From NCBI RefSeq assembly GCF_003667545.1, contig NZ_RCUV01000001.1:186001-250000 (forward strand): DNA of 64,000 nt. The letters run 5' to 3'. Both the position numbers and the translations under genes were made by a program. Source of the stretch: Mycetocola manganoxydans (GTDB taxonomy: Bacteria; Actinomycetota; Actinomycetes; Actinomycetales; Microbacteriaceae). This document shows positions 54,592 to 63,223 of this stretch, one piece after another. The first letter of the stretch is position 1; each line of letters opens with the position of its first letter. Under the pieces are notes generated by a model. The model was given only the letters and a program-made list of their open reading frames with translations, searched no databases and was not told the origin of the DNA.

Positions 54592-57500
54592 GGCGTGAAA
54601 TACCTCGTGGTGAATGTCTCCCCGTTCACGGTGACCGTGACGTTCAACCAGGCCTGGCCGTCGGCAGGCGGAGCGCTCAGGATGCAGGAGTTGGTTCCGG
54701 CGGTTCCCTCGATGGTCGCGTCGTTGACGGCGCCACAGGAGTAGCTGGCGGCGTATGCACCGTTCGGTGGATTGCCGGTCCAGGTCCAGGTGGCGGTATC
54801 GCCCGAGTAGCTCCGGCCCTCCGGAATCAGCGTGATCGACGGCGCAGGCGCCGTCCTGTCGAGAGCCGAACCGGAGAGTCGGAGGTCTCCGTACTGGCTC
54901 ACGGCCCTCACCTCGAACGACACGGGCTGTCCGAACGGCGCACCGAGGATCTGTCTGGGGTAACCCGACCCGCTGAAAGGCTGCCATTCCCCTCCTGGTG
55001 AGCGAATTTCATAGCTATAGCCGCCCGGATTCACCGCGGAGACGAAGTAGTCGCGAACGGTTTCTGTGGAGTCCGTCCATTGCATAGCGCCAACAATGTC
55101 GGTCACGGGTGGAGGTGTGGGCCGGAGAGTGGCGCTGACCGTCTCGGTCGCGACGCATCCGGCCTTGTTGAATCCCCAGACAACGAAGCGGTAGGAACCG
55201 TCAGCTGCGGTGAGATCCGTGAAGGTCGTGCTGGTGGTAGCTGCCCCCAGCTCGCGGGGGCCTCCGATCCCACCGCCCGGCGGAGAAGGCGAACCGGGCG
55301 CGGGGGACGACACGGTGCACGGGGTCGGGGTGGCGTCCGGTGCGAGCATCTGTACGTAGTAGCCGCCGATGGCATCCCCGTTGCCGCTGAATGGCTCCCA
55401 GCTGACCGTCGCTGTCCCTCCCGTCGAATCGGCATTCACGGAGATTCCACCGGCGCGGGGCTGTCCGTACGGAGTTCCCGAACCAGACGAGGAATTCCAC
55501 GTCGACAACGCGGGGTACGAGTCGTTCCGGGCGGACACCGTGAACGGCACCGGGTTGCCGTTTGCCAGGCCCGTGACCTCTGTCGAGCAGCGCGACGCAG
55601 AGCAGTTGCCGGCGAGAACAGTGACCGGCGCTCCCCCGCCCACGGTCACGACATACGATTTCACCGAGCTTCCCCGCTGCGGGGTGACGGTGTCCCAGCC
55701 GATGCGGAGTCCGCCGTCGAGCGGCGCCGCCGTCAGCCCGCCCGGAGCTGCCGGCACGACATCGGACCACACCGGGTCCACAAGTCGCTGCGGGTCCGAC
55801 GCCCCGACCGCGTTGACAGCCGACACCTGCGCCCGCACCGCGTTGTCACGCCCGTTGCCGGGTGTTCCGACCTCGCACGTGGTTGCCGAGCACACCGTGG
55901 TGCCGAGCGATTCCCCGGAGCCTGCACGGAAAAGTTCGACGTTGAAGCCGGTAAGCGGTGAATTGTTCGACGCGCCCGGTTCCCACGCCAGGGTCACGGT
56001 GCGGTGACCGAATCCGGTCATCCGCACATTCGTGACGGGCTCAGGCCGATCCTGGACCGAGATCCGGACCGTGCCCCACGCGAATCGCGACGGATCGTCC
56101 GTGGCATCCGCAACCTGGTACTGCAGCGTCGCGTCCGTTGGCGCGGCGTCCGCGGCGACGCTCACGCTCAACCGGCTGTTGTCGGCGCTCGGCGAGACGA
56201 CGACTCCGGCGGGCAATGCGCCACCCAGCCCCTGGACCGCGACAACCCGGAGCGGCGTCGACGGGAACGGGTTCGTCGCCGCGTCGTTCTCGAGGACGTC
56301 GATCACCTCGGTCGTCCCGCGCTGCACGACCGCCGAATCCGCTGCTGGCACGGCAATCGGTCGCGTCGATGGTGTCACATCCAAAACGAGGCGCCCTGCT
56401 TCGCCCTCGTTCACGGCATCCCGAACGCCGATGAGGATGCCCGTCTTCGCCCCGACGGCGATGGACGGGTCAGCCGTCAGCTCGAGCTTCTGACCGGAGA
56501 TCGACGCGCTGAAGCCCTCGGGTCTCGGATCGAGGATCGAGTAGCTGAGCTCGTCCAGGTCATCGGCGTACGGGTAGGTGGTCAGCCTCGACAACTCGAT
56601 CGTCTTCTTCTCGCCGGGCTGGAACTCGAGAACCCCACCGGCAAAAACGGGGGGCTGGTTCTCGCGCGGCGTGACGTCGAGCGGCAGAACGATGGTCGCG
56701 ATGCGCCCGGCAGGATCGGTCGCGCTCGACCCGTCGGTCACCTCGAACGAGATCGACGCCGGGCCGAAGTAGCGCTCAGCGCTCGTGTAGCGGATGGTGT
56801 CGTCATCGACCACGAGGTCTGCTCCGTTGGCGTGTGAGGCACGGACCTTCGCGGCATCGGTCAGTCGGACGCTCTTGCGGCCGACGGCCAGGACGTAATC
56901 GTTGATGTCGATGGTGACCGCCTCGCCGCTCACCACTGAGATCGGCTTGGTGCCCGGCCGCAGCTGCGGCAGCGCGTCGTCGAGCCCCGGAACCCAGATG
57001 AACGCGATCGCGCTGATGCTCGCGTCATCCGGACGACTCACCTGGAACGGAATGATCTGCGATCGAGCGGCGACCGGCACACGCACCCGTTTGCTGTCGA
57101 GCACTTCGGCGCCGCTGTTCTCCCTCGGCAGCGAGACGTCGAGCCGCGACACGGATCCTTCGGCGAAGAAGACGCGCGACAGGACATTCACGTCGACGCT
57201 CGACCGCTCGAGGATGTCATCGAGAGTGAGGACGATGTCACCGGGGACAGGGCGGGCAAGCGGAGCGTCATCGCGAGTGATGACCGTGAGGAAACTCGTC
57301 GACGTGTTGCCCCACTTGTTCTCGATCTCGTAGACGAACCCGAATCGCCCCTCGCCCTCCGGCACGCTCACCCGCACGAGATCCCCATCGACCTCTGCTG
57401 TCGCCCCCTCCGACATCGGGTCGACGGATGTCACGGACAGTTCCCCTCCGTCCGGGTCCGAGTCGTTGAGGAGAACCTGTACGGCAATGGTCCGGTCCGG

Positions 57501-60416
57501 TCGGGAGATCACCTCATCCGGCATGGCGATCGGCATCCGTGACCCGTCGAGCTTCGCGCTGATGCCCACACGCACCGTCCCGGTCGCCTGGCTGCCGAGC
57601 GCGTCGATCACCGTGTAGTCGAAGGTGTCCGTGCCGGTCGAATAGGCTCCCGCCTGGTAGTCGAACCAGTCCTCACCCGAGTCGACCACAGCGCCTTTGC
57701 CCGGGTTCGATGCCTGCCCGACGAGCTGCACCGAATCACCGTCAGGATCTATGCCGGCCAGGGGGATCGAAATCCGCACACGCTCCCCGCTGAGTACCCT
57801 CGCGGTCACGTTCCCCGGGACAGGAGCAGAGTTCGATGCGGCATCGACCTCACGCACGTTGAGCGTCACCTGGGCATCCGCCCACTGACCGTCTGGGGCG
57901 ACCGCCCGGTAGCTCGCCGTGAAATTACCCGGCTTGTCCGGTGCGAGGTAGCGGAGCACCCGCCCCGAGGCGAAAAGCAGTCCGGAATCGGCGGGCAGTT
58001 TCACGCTGAGAGCCGGGCTCAGGGTCAGTGTGTCACCGTCCGGGTGGGTGTCATTGCGGAGCACCGGGATGTCGATCGCGTCGCCCACGCGAACGGAGAT
58101 CGTATCCGGGTACGCCACGGGTGGCTGGCGTACCTCCGGCGTCGGGATTTCGACGACGGTCACCGTTCCCCGGGCTTCCGACGTTCCGTTCGAGACCAGG
58201 TAATTGAACGAGACCGGAGCATCCAGCGGTACCGTCAGCGTGACGCGGAGGATCCTCTGCTCCAGGATCTCCACCTGCAGGCCGGAGTCCTCGGGGACGT
58301 TGAGCACCCCGGTGACGACGAGCACCCCACCGGCGGGATCGAAATCGCCGGCGAGCACGTCGACGCGCTCCGTGCTCTGTTCCCTGATGTACGCGGTGTG
58401 CGGCACGGTCACCGGCGGTGCGCCCGGTTCAGGTTGCGCCTTCACCTCGATCCGGACCGTCCCGGTCGCCGTGCGGTTGCCGTCGGTCACCGAATACTCG
58501 ACGTTGTGCGTTCCAGCCTCTGAACTCTGGAAGCGGAAAGTCCCCCCGTCGTAGTCCGGCGTGATTGTCGCTCCGGCTTTGGCCGGAACGTTGGCGAGTC
58601 GGAGCGGTCCGGACCCGCCGCGGACGTGCGGGAGCGGAGAGACCAGAACTTCCTGCCCTGCGTAGGTGACCACGGGGAACGGTTCGGTGATGATGGGAAC
58701 TTCACCGGGTGCATAGACCGTCACCGCGAAGCTTCCGGCACCGTCAGCGGAGCCGTCGGAAACGGCGAGCGCTATCTCCTTCATCGATCCACCGAGACCG
58801 GCGTCGGTGTACACGAGGGTGCCGTCTGGCGTGTACTGGACCTGGTCGGGGGCGGGGATGCTCGCGGACTTCAGGTAGAACGGGTCACCGTCAGGGTCCA
58901 CCCAGTCGCCGAGGGTATCCGTGGTGAGCCGACCGCCGGCGGCGACAGAGGCTTTCGATTTGCGTACCTGCTCCGGTGGTCCGTTTTCGTTCTCTGCCCG
59001 CACGGTGAGAGTGACCGTCGCCGTGGACGTACCCTTGCGCCCGTCGGTGATCGTGTAGTCGAATCGCGCCTCGCCCGTGGCATCCGGTGAGAGCGTCACC
59101 TGCAGTTGCTGGGCGTTGTTGACGAGGTCGAGCCGCCCGAAGCGTTCGTCGATGGCGGTGAACGAGTCGACCATCAACACGTCGCCGTTCGGATCGACAT
59201 CGTTGAGCAGCACCGGCAGCGGAGATGTCTTTCCCGGCCGGACCCCGAAAGCATCGTCGACGGCGGTCGGAGGTAATTGCGTCTCCTCGAACTCCGGGGG
59301 TGTGTCCTCCTGATTGTCGTCGACCTGTTGCTCGTCCTCATCGACGTTGAGCAGTTCTTCCCAGTTGTCGATCTCCTCGTTGGCGGCCTGGACGGCCCAC
59401 GACATCCCGGTGGCCGAGTCGTTGAGGACGACGTGAGAGTCGTTCACGCGGAATTCGAGAGCACTGCCATCGCGGCCAAGGGAGGTTTGCTCAAGCTCTG
59501 CCCCGCACCGTGTGAACACGGCGCCGTCGGCCCACGCCGCGTAGTCGCAATCCCCGACGGTGACCGGCCGGGCAGGAACCCCCTGGGCTTCGATGGCGAA
59601 ATCCGTCGGCTCACCTCCCGAGAGAGGCACGGAGAGAAGCCGGCCGTTCGCACCGACCAGTACGGCGGCACCGGAGGCCGACGGCTGCGGGAGAAGCGCG
59701 TCCTCAGCATCTCCCAGATCGACACCGACGCCGTTCACGATCAGACGATTGCTCACACCGTCGAGCAGCACCGGGTCGGTACCGACCGAAGTCAGCTGGA
59801 ATCCGCGCGCGTCGGCATCGACGGATACTTGCGTCGTCGAACTCACGGTGTCCTGCCCATGCGCGACGCGGTAGATCTCACCGGCTTCCGGCGAGAAAGC
59901 GAACACGTCACCCGATGGTGCCGCTGAAACGATGGAACCAGGACCGAACGACAACGCCGGTTCGGACTCGGCGTCGAAGGTTTCGAGCTCGTCGACCGGG
60001 ACCAACCAGATGTCACCGTCGGCGTTCACCGTGACTCGGTCGCCCGCGAGCTGGACGTCACTCAACCCTGACGGCAGCGGCACGCTCTCGACGACGTCGG
60101 CGGTCGCCGGGTCGACGATCGAAAGCGTCGATTGCGCCCGGTCGACGACGAGGACTGTTTCACCCTCCTGCACAACGTCGAGTTGGTCGCTGCCGGCGGG
60201 GATACCCGCGTTGAGTTCGAAAACCTGGGTGTTGGCCCGGCCGACTGCTTCGCGGGCATTGTTCACGACCCACACCGCACCGTCGCCGAGATCGAGTTGC
60301 TGCGCTCGGTAGCCGGTCGACACAACGGCAACGCCGGCGATGAGCGCGCAGATTGCGGTGCCGCTCGTGAGGGTTGCGATCAGGGAACGGCGCGAGCGGA
60401 GCCACTGCCGGAACAT
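54588..60416 (-). CDS. Giant membrane-anchored Ig-like/Fn3 repeat protein
   Basis: 1942 residues from ATG 60416, sharing one base with the kinase stop. One membrane segment (about residues 9-32) sits near the N-terminus. About 340 residues with a repeat pattern like a beta-propeller and a short acidic linker follow. Then come about eleven Ig/cadherin-like repeats of 90-100 residues, each opening with a V-L-N-D-x-D-P-x-G-D-like turn (for example VLLNDVDPNGD), and three to four fibronectin III domains to the end. The bulk is outside the cell. In actinobacteria this gene follows the kinase and precedes MoxR, DUF58 and the transglutaminase-like gene, as here. Ligand unknown. Confidence 0.85.
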   Translation of the reverse strand: MFRQWLRSRRSLIATLTSGTAICALIAGVAVVSTGYRAQQLDLGDGAVWVVNNAREAVGRANTQVFELNAGIPAGSDQLDVVQEGETVLVVDRAQSTLSIVDPATADVVESVPLPSGLSDVQLAGDRVTVNADGDIWLVPVDELETFDAESEPALSFGPGSIVSAAPSGDVFAFSPEAGEIYRVAHGQDTVSSTTQVSVDADARGFQLTSVGTDPVLLDGVSNRLIVNGVGVDLGDAEDALLPQPSASGAAVLVGANGRLLSVPLSGGEPTDFAIEAQGVPARPVTVGDCDYAAWADGAVFTRCGAELEQTSLGRDGSALEFRVNDSHVVLNDSATGMSWAVQAANEEIDNWEELLNVDEDEQQVDDNQEDTPPEFEETQLPPTAVDDAFGVRPGKTSPLPVLLNDVDPNGDVLMVDSFTAIDERFGRLDLVNNAQQLQVTLSPDATGEARFDYTITDGRKGTSTATVTLTVRAENENGPPEQVRKSKASVAAGGRLTTDTLGDWVDPDGDPFYLKSASIPAPDQVQYTPDGTLVYTDAGLGGSMKEIALAVSDGSADGAGSFAVTVYAPGEVPIITEPFPVVTYAGQEVLVSPLPHVRGGSGPLRLANVPAKAGATITPDYDGGTFRFQSSEAGTHNVEYSVTDGNRTATGTVRIEVKAQPEPGAPPVTVPHTAYIREQSTERVDVLAGDFDPAGGVLVVTGVLNVPEDSGLQVEILEQRILRVTLTVPLDAPVSFNYLVSNGTSEARGTVTVVEIPTPEVRQPPVAYPDTISVRVGDAIDIPVLRNDTHPDGDTLTLSPALSVKLPADSGLLFASGRVLRYLAPDKPGNFTASYRAVAPDGQWADAQVTLNVREVDAASNSAPVPGNVTARVLSGERVRISIPLAGIDPDGDSVQLVGQASNPGKGAVVDSGEDWFDYQAGAYSTGTDTFDYTVIDALGSQATGTVRVGISAKLDGSRMPIAMPDEVISRPDRTIAVQVLLNDSDPDGGELSVTSVDPMSEGATAEVDGDLVRVSVPEGEGRFGFVYEIENKWGNTSTSFLTVITRDDAPLARPVPGDIVLTLDDILERSSVDVNVLSRVFFAEGSVSRLDVSLPRENSGAEVLDSKRVRVPVAARSQIIPFQVSRPDDASISAIAFIWVPGLDDALPQLRPGTKPISVVSGEAVTIDINDYVLAVGRKSVRLTDAAKVRASHANGADLVVDDDTIRYTSAERYFGPASISFEVTDGSSATDPAGRIATIVLPLDVTPRENQPPVFAGGVLEFQPGEKKTIELSRLTTYPYADDLDELSYSILDPRPEGFSASISGQKLELTADPSIAVGAKTGILIGVRDAVNEGEAGRLVLDVTPSTRPIAVPAADSAVVQRGTTEVIDVLENDAATNPFPSTPLRVVAVQGLGGALPAGVVVSPSADNSRLSVSVAADAAPTDATLQYQVADATDDPSRFAWGTVRISVQDRPEPVTNVRMTGFGHRTVTLAWEPGASNNSPLTGFNVELFRAGSGESLGTTVCSATTCEVGTPGNGRDNAVRAQVSAVNAVGASDPQRLVDPVWSDVVPAAPGGLTAAPLDGGLRIGWDTVTPQRGSSVKSYVVTVGGGAPVTVLAGNCSASRCSTEVTGLANGNPVPFTVSARNDSYPALSTWNSSSGSGTPYGQPRAGGISVNADSTGGTATVSWEPFSGNGDAIGGYYVQMLAPDATPTPCTVSSPAPGSPSPPGGGIGGPRELGAATTSTTFTDLTAADGSYRFVVWGFNKAGCVATETVSATLRPTPPPVTDIVGAMQWTDSTETVRDYFVSAVNPGGYSYEIRSPGGEWQPFSGSGYPRQILGAPFGQPVSFEVRAVSQYGDLRLSGSALDRTAPAPSITLIPEGRSYSGDTATWTWTGNPPNGAYAASYSCGAVNDATIEGTAGTNSCILSAPPADGQAWLNVTVTVNGETFTTRYFTP

Positions 60417-61840
60417 CAGCCGCTGCCCTCGGGCACGTCGACGCACTTCTCGGCGCTGGGCGGTCCGACCTTGCCGTCACGGTTCACGAGCACGGTGATA
60501 CAGACCTGCTGCCCCCCTGCCCCCCTCACCATGAACTCCGACGTCCGCTGGATACTCGACGCGCCACCGGACTGACGGATCTCGTAGGCATCCGTCATCT
60601 CGAGACCGGGGTCCTGCCAACTGAACCGCACGCTCGAATCCTCGACCTCCGCCGCAATGTTGACGACGGTCGGGATGTCGCTCGCGGGCGCCAGCCGGAG
60701 GACCACGAAGATCGTCGTCGCGGCCAGGACGACGACGAGCGCGGAGCACGCCACGATGGCCCACACGAAGGACCGGTTGATCTGGGCCGCCTGCCGCTGT
60801 GGGCTCCGATCCTCGGTCGGTGTGGCTTCAGCGACAACAGCCCTGGTCGCCCCCGGCTGTCGGTGGACGTCCTCGGGCGTTCGCCTGCGTCTGCGCCCCG
60901 GTTCGACGGTACGGATCGGGGTGACCCGCGTGCGGTCCTCGACGTCGTGAATGGGGCCGAAAGCCCACTCATCGACAGCGACGTCTGGCTGCGTCGCCGG
61001 AAGAGACAGCTCCGCTTCGACCGCCTGCAGTTCGCGGATGAGTTCCATCGCCGATTGTGGTCGGGCCTCCGGCCGACGCGAGAGCGCCCGAACGAGTATC
61101 CGTTCGAGCCGCTCGGGCACATCGTCGCGTCCGATGGGCTGCGGCTTACCGCGTGTCGCGCGGGATACGAGCTCTGCGGAGGTGTTGCTCTGCCACGGAA
61201 TCTCGAACGGTGCGCGCCCGGCGAGCAGCGAATAGATCGTCGCCGCGAGTGACCATACCTCGCTCGCCACCGTTCCGTTCGTCTCGCTGTGCAGCACCTC
61301 AGGAGCCGACCAGGGGATCGACATCCCGACCGTTTCGTCCGGGTTGGACTCCCCGACGGACCCGGCGATCCCGAAGTCGCTGAGCACGGGGTTGCCGTAC
61401 GCGGTCATGAGGATGTTCGACGGTTTGATGTCACGGTGCAGGACGCCGGCACGGTGGGCCGTTTCAGTCGCGCTGGCAATCTTGATCCCGATACGAAGAG
61501 CCTCGGACACCGAAAGCGGCTCGTCCCGGTAGCGCTGACCGATCGACGACGAGCACAGTTCCATGACGAGATACGGCCGCCCGTCGGCCGCGACGCCGGA
61601 CTGATAGACGGTCAGGATCGCCGGGTGGGCGCTCATTTGCGCCATCACGTCGGCCTCAGCCTGGAACATCCGACGGACGTCAGCTGTCACGTACTCGCTG
61701 AGCATCACTTTGACGGCCACCTGGCGTCTGGGACTGTCCTGTTCGTACAGGAAGACGTCCGCGAAGCCACCGGAGCCGAGGATGCGGATGAAGGAGAAGC
61801 CCGGCAATTGCGGAGGCAGCGAGGGAAGACGCCTGGCCAT
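60416..61840 (-). CDS. PknB-type Ser/Thr protein kinase with extracellular Fn3-like domain
   Basis: 474 residues from ATG with AGGGAG upstream. The kinase domain (about 12-275) has GSGGFADVF, K44 in VAVKVM, catalytic D137 in HRDIKPSN, the DFG D155 and a probable activation-loop Thr at 170 in DETVGMS. A basic linker, one membrane segment (about 355-380) and an extracellular domain of about 85 residues of Fn3-like type follow. It probably senses an external ligand and phosphorylates the FHA protein encoded 96 bp upstream. No PP2C phosphatase gene accompanies it in the window. Confidence 0.93.
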   Translation of the reverse strand: MARRLPSLPPQLPGFSFIRILGSGGFADVFLYEQDSPRRQVAVKVMLSEYVTADVRRMFQAEADVMAQMSAHPAILTVYQSGVAADGRPYLVMELCSSSIGQRYRDEPLSVSEALRIGIKIASATETAHRAGVLHRDIKPSNILMTAYGNPVLSDFGIAGSVGESNPDETVGMSIPWSAPEVLHSETNGTVASEVWSLAATIYSLLAGRAPFEIPWQSNTSAELVSRATRGKPQPIGRDDVPERLERILVRALSRRPEARPQSAMELIRELQAVEAELSLPATQPDVAVDEWAFGPIHDVEDRTRVTPIRTVEPGRRRRRTPEDVHRQPGATRAVVAEATPTEDRSPQRQAAQINRSFVWAIVACSALVVVLAATTIFVVLRLAPASDIPTVVNIAAEVEDSSVRFSWQDPGLEMTDAYEIRQSGGASSIQRTSEFMVRGAGGQQVCITVLVNRDGKVGPPSAEKCVDVPEGSG

Positions 61841-61936
61841 GGGGCTCTCCCTTCACTGAGAACGAGGCGGAGGGGAGGCTCGGTGTAGAGAACACTCGCC
61901 CCTAACCTTCCCAGTCTAAACGGCCATTCGAGGGAC

Positions 61937-63073
61937 CTATACCCCCGGCCAGGGGGGCAAAATCTCGATGACGTTCCCGTCTCCGATATCGATGAATGTG
62001 CCGGGGACGACGACGACGGACTCCCCCTGGCGCAGGCGACGCCAGTGGCCCTGCGGCGGGATGACGGATGTTCCGTTCGTCGACTTCAGATCGGTCGCCA
62101 CGATCGAATCACCGATCTGCTTGATCTCGAGGTGAGTCGCGGACACCGATTTGGAGCCTGAGACGACGGGGACCAGTCGTGACGGGTCGGGGAGCGGGAT
62201 GCGGGGCTGGCGAGGGTTGCGGCCGAAGTAGTGCACGGCATCCAGCGGGTAGGCCTGACCGCCGTTGATCCGGAAGCCGTACAACAGGGTCTTCGGGTCG
62301 TCAGGAATGAGGGGTGCTTCGCGAAGGACCGTCTCGTCCCGGATCGGCGGCGCGATGTCGCGCCTCAATACCGTTTCACCGTCGTGTCGCATGGCGGGGT
62401 CGTCCTCCGGCTGCACCCGGTGGGCGGGAGGCCGGATCACCGTGTGCGTCTCTGCGGGCGACGGGTGGAAGTGAGGAGGTGATTGCGGAGAGACAACGGC
62501 CGGCGGAGGAGTCTGCGCGGGCGCTGGAACCGCTGCTGCCTCGCGCGCGCCATCCTGTGCTGCATCGAGGCCCGCCAGAACTCCGGGCGCGGTCCAGTCG
62601 ATACGGTTCGCGACGATGACACCCGAGGCAAGGGGGAACGACACCCCGGAGACCGGCGCTCCCGGCTCGCCAGTCAATCCGCCAGCGGCGACAGCTTCGA
62701 CGCCGCTCAGTTCGTCGCGGCGCCAGTCCTTGTCGCCACTGGTGATCCGTTTCCAGGACCCGTCGGCGTGCGCGTCGACGACGGCCTCGCCATGGACGAG
62801 GACCTTCACCGTCGTGCGGTCTCCCTCTGCCCGTTCCATCGCGACGAACGAAGCGGGTTGCCCGCCGGACATGTTGGGGATGACCCGGAGCGCGTCGTCA
62901 AACGTCGCCGCGGCAGATGTCACGAGGGTCCAGAGTTGCTCGACGATCGCGGGTTCGGACGGGGTACGCAGCGCAACGAGAAGTCGTTCCCCGACGATGT
63001 AAATCCATGGCGTGCCCGCGTTCGTCATCGCGTAGCGGTAGCTGGACGGCTTCTCTCGTTCTGCTGTGTTCAC
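61937..63073 (-). CDS. FHA domain protein, likely kinase substrate or adaptor
   Basis: 378 residues from GTG 63073 with GAGGGG upstream; an extension to 63178 is unlikely. An N-terminal domain (residues 15-170) of unknown type is followed by a Pro-rich linker and a C-terminal FHA domain (about 282-372), with FGRNP, SKSVSATHLEI and TDLKSTNGTSV. The linker holds three repeats of TV(I/L)R, at T211 (HTVIR), T234 (ETVLR) and T248 (ETVLR). Threonines before such motifs are phosphorylated in GarA/OdhI-type proteins and then bind the protein's own FHA domain. The kinase gene lies next to it, so it is the expected partner. Confidence 0.85.
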   Translation of the reverse strand: MNTAEREKPSSYRYAMTNAGTPWIYIVGERLLVALRTPSEPAIVEQLWTLVTSAAATFDDALRVIPNMSGGQPASFVAMERAEGDRTTVKVLVHGEAVVDAHADGSWKRITSGDKDWRRDELSGVEAVAAGGLTGEPGAPVSGVSFPLASGVIVANRIDWTAPGVLAGLDAAQDGAREAAAVPAPAQTPPPAVVSPQSPPHFHPSPAETHTVIRPPAHRVQPEDDPAMRHDGETVLRRDIAPPIRDETVLREAPLIPDDPKTLLYGFRINGGQAYPLDAVHYFGRNPRQPRIPLPDPSRLVPVVSGSKSVSATHLEIKQIGDSIVATDLKSTNGTSVIPPQGHWRRLRQGESVVVVPGTFIDIGDGNVIEILPPWPGV

Positions 63074-63223
63074 TGTGCCCCTCAGAAAGTTCGTGCGAAC
63101 TCCACCCCCATTGCGGGACCGCGCACATTGCCTCCTATTCTGCCCCCTGCCCCCATTCGGGTCGAGTCGCTTGTCCAAATCGGCAACGCAGAGCGCCTGG
63201 TTCCGCTGATCTAAGCTGGATTC

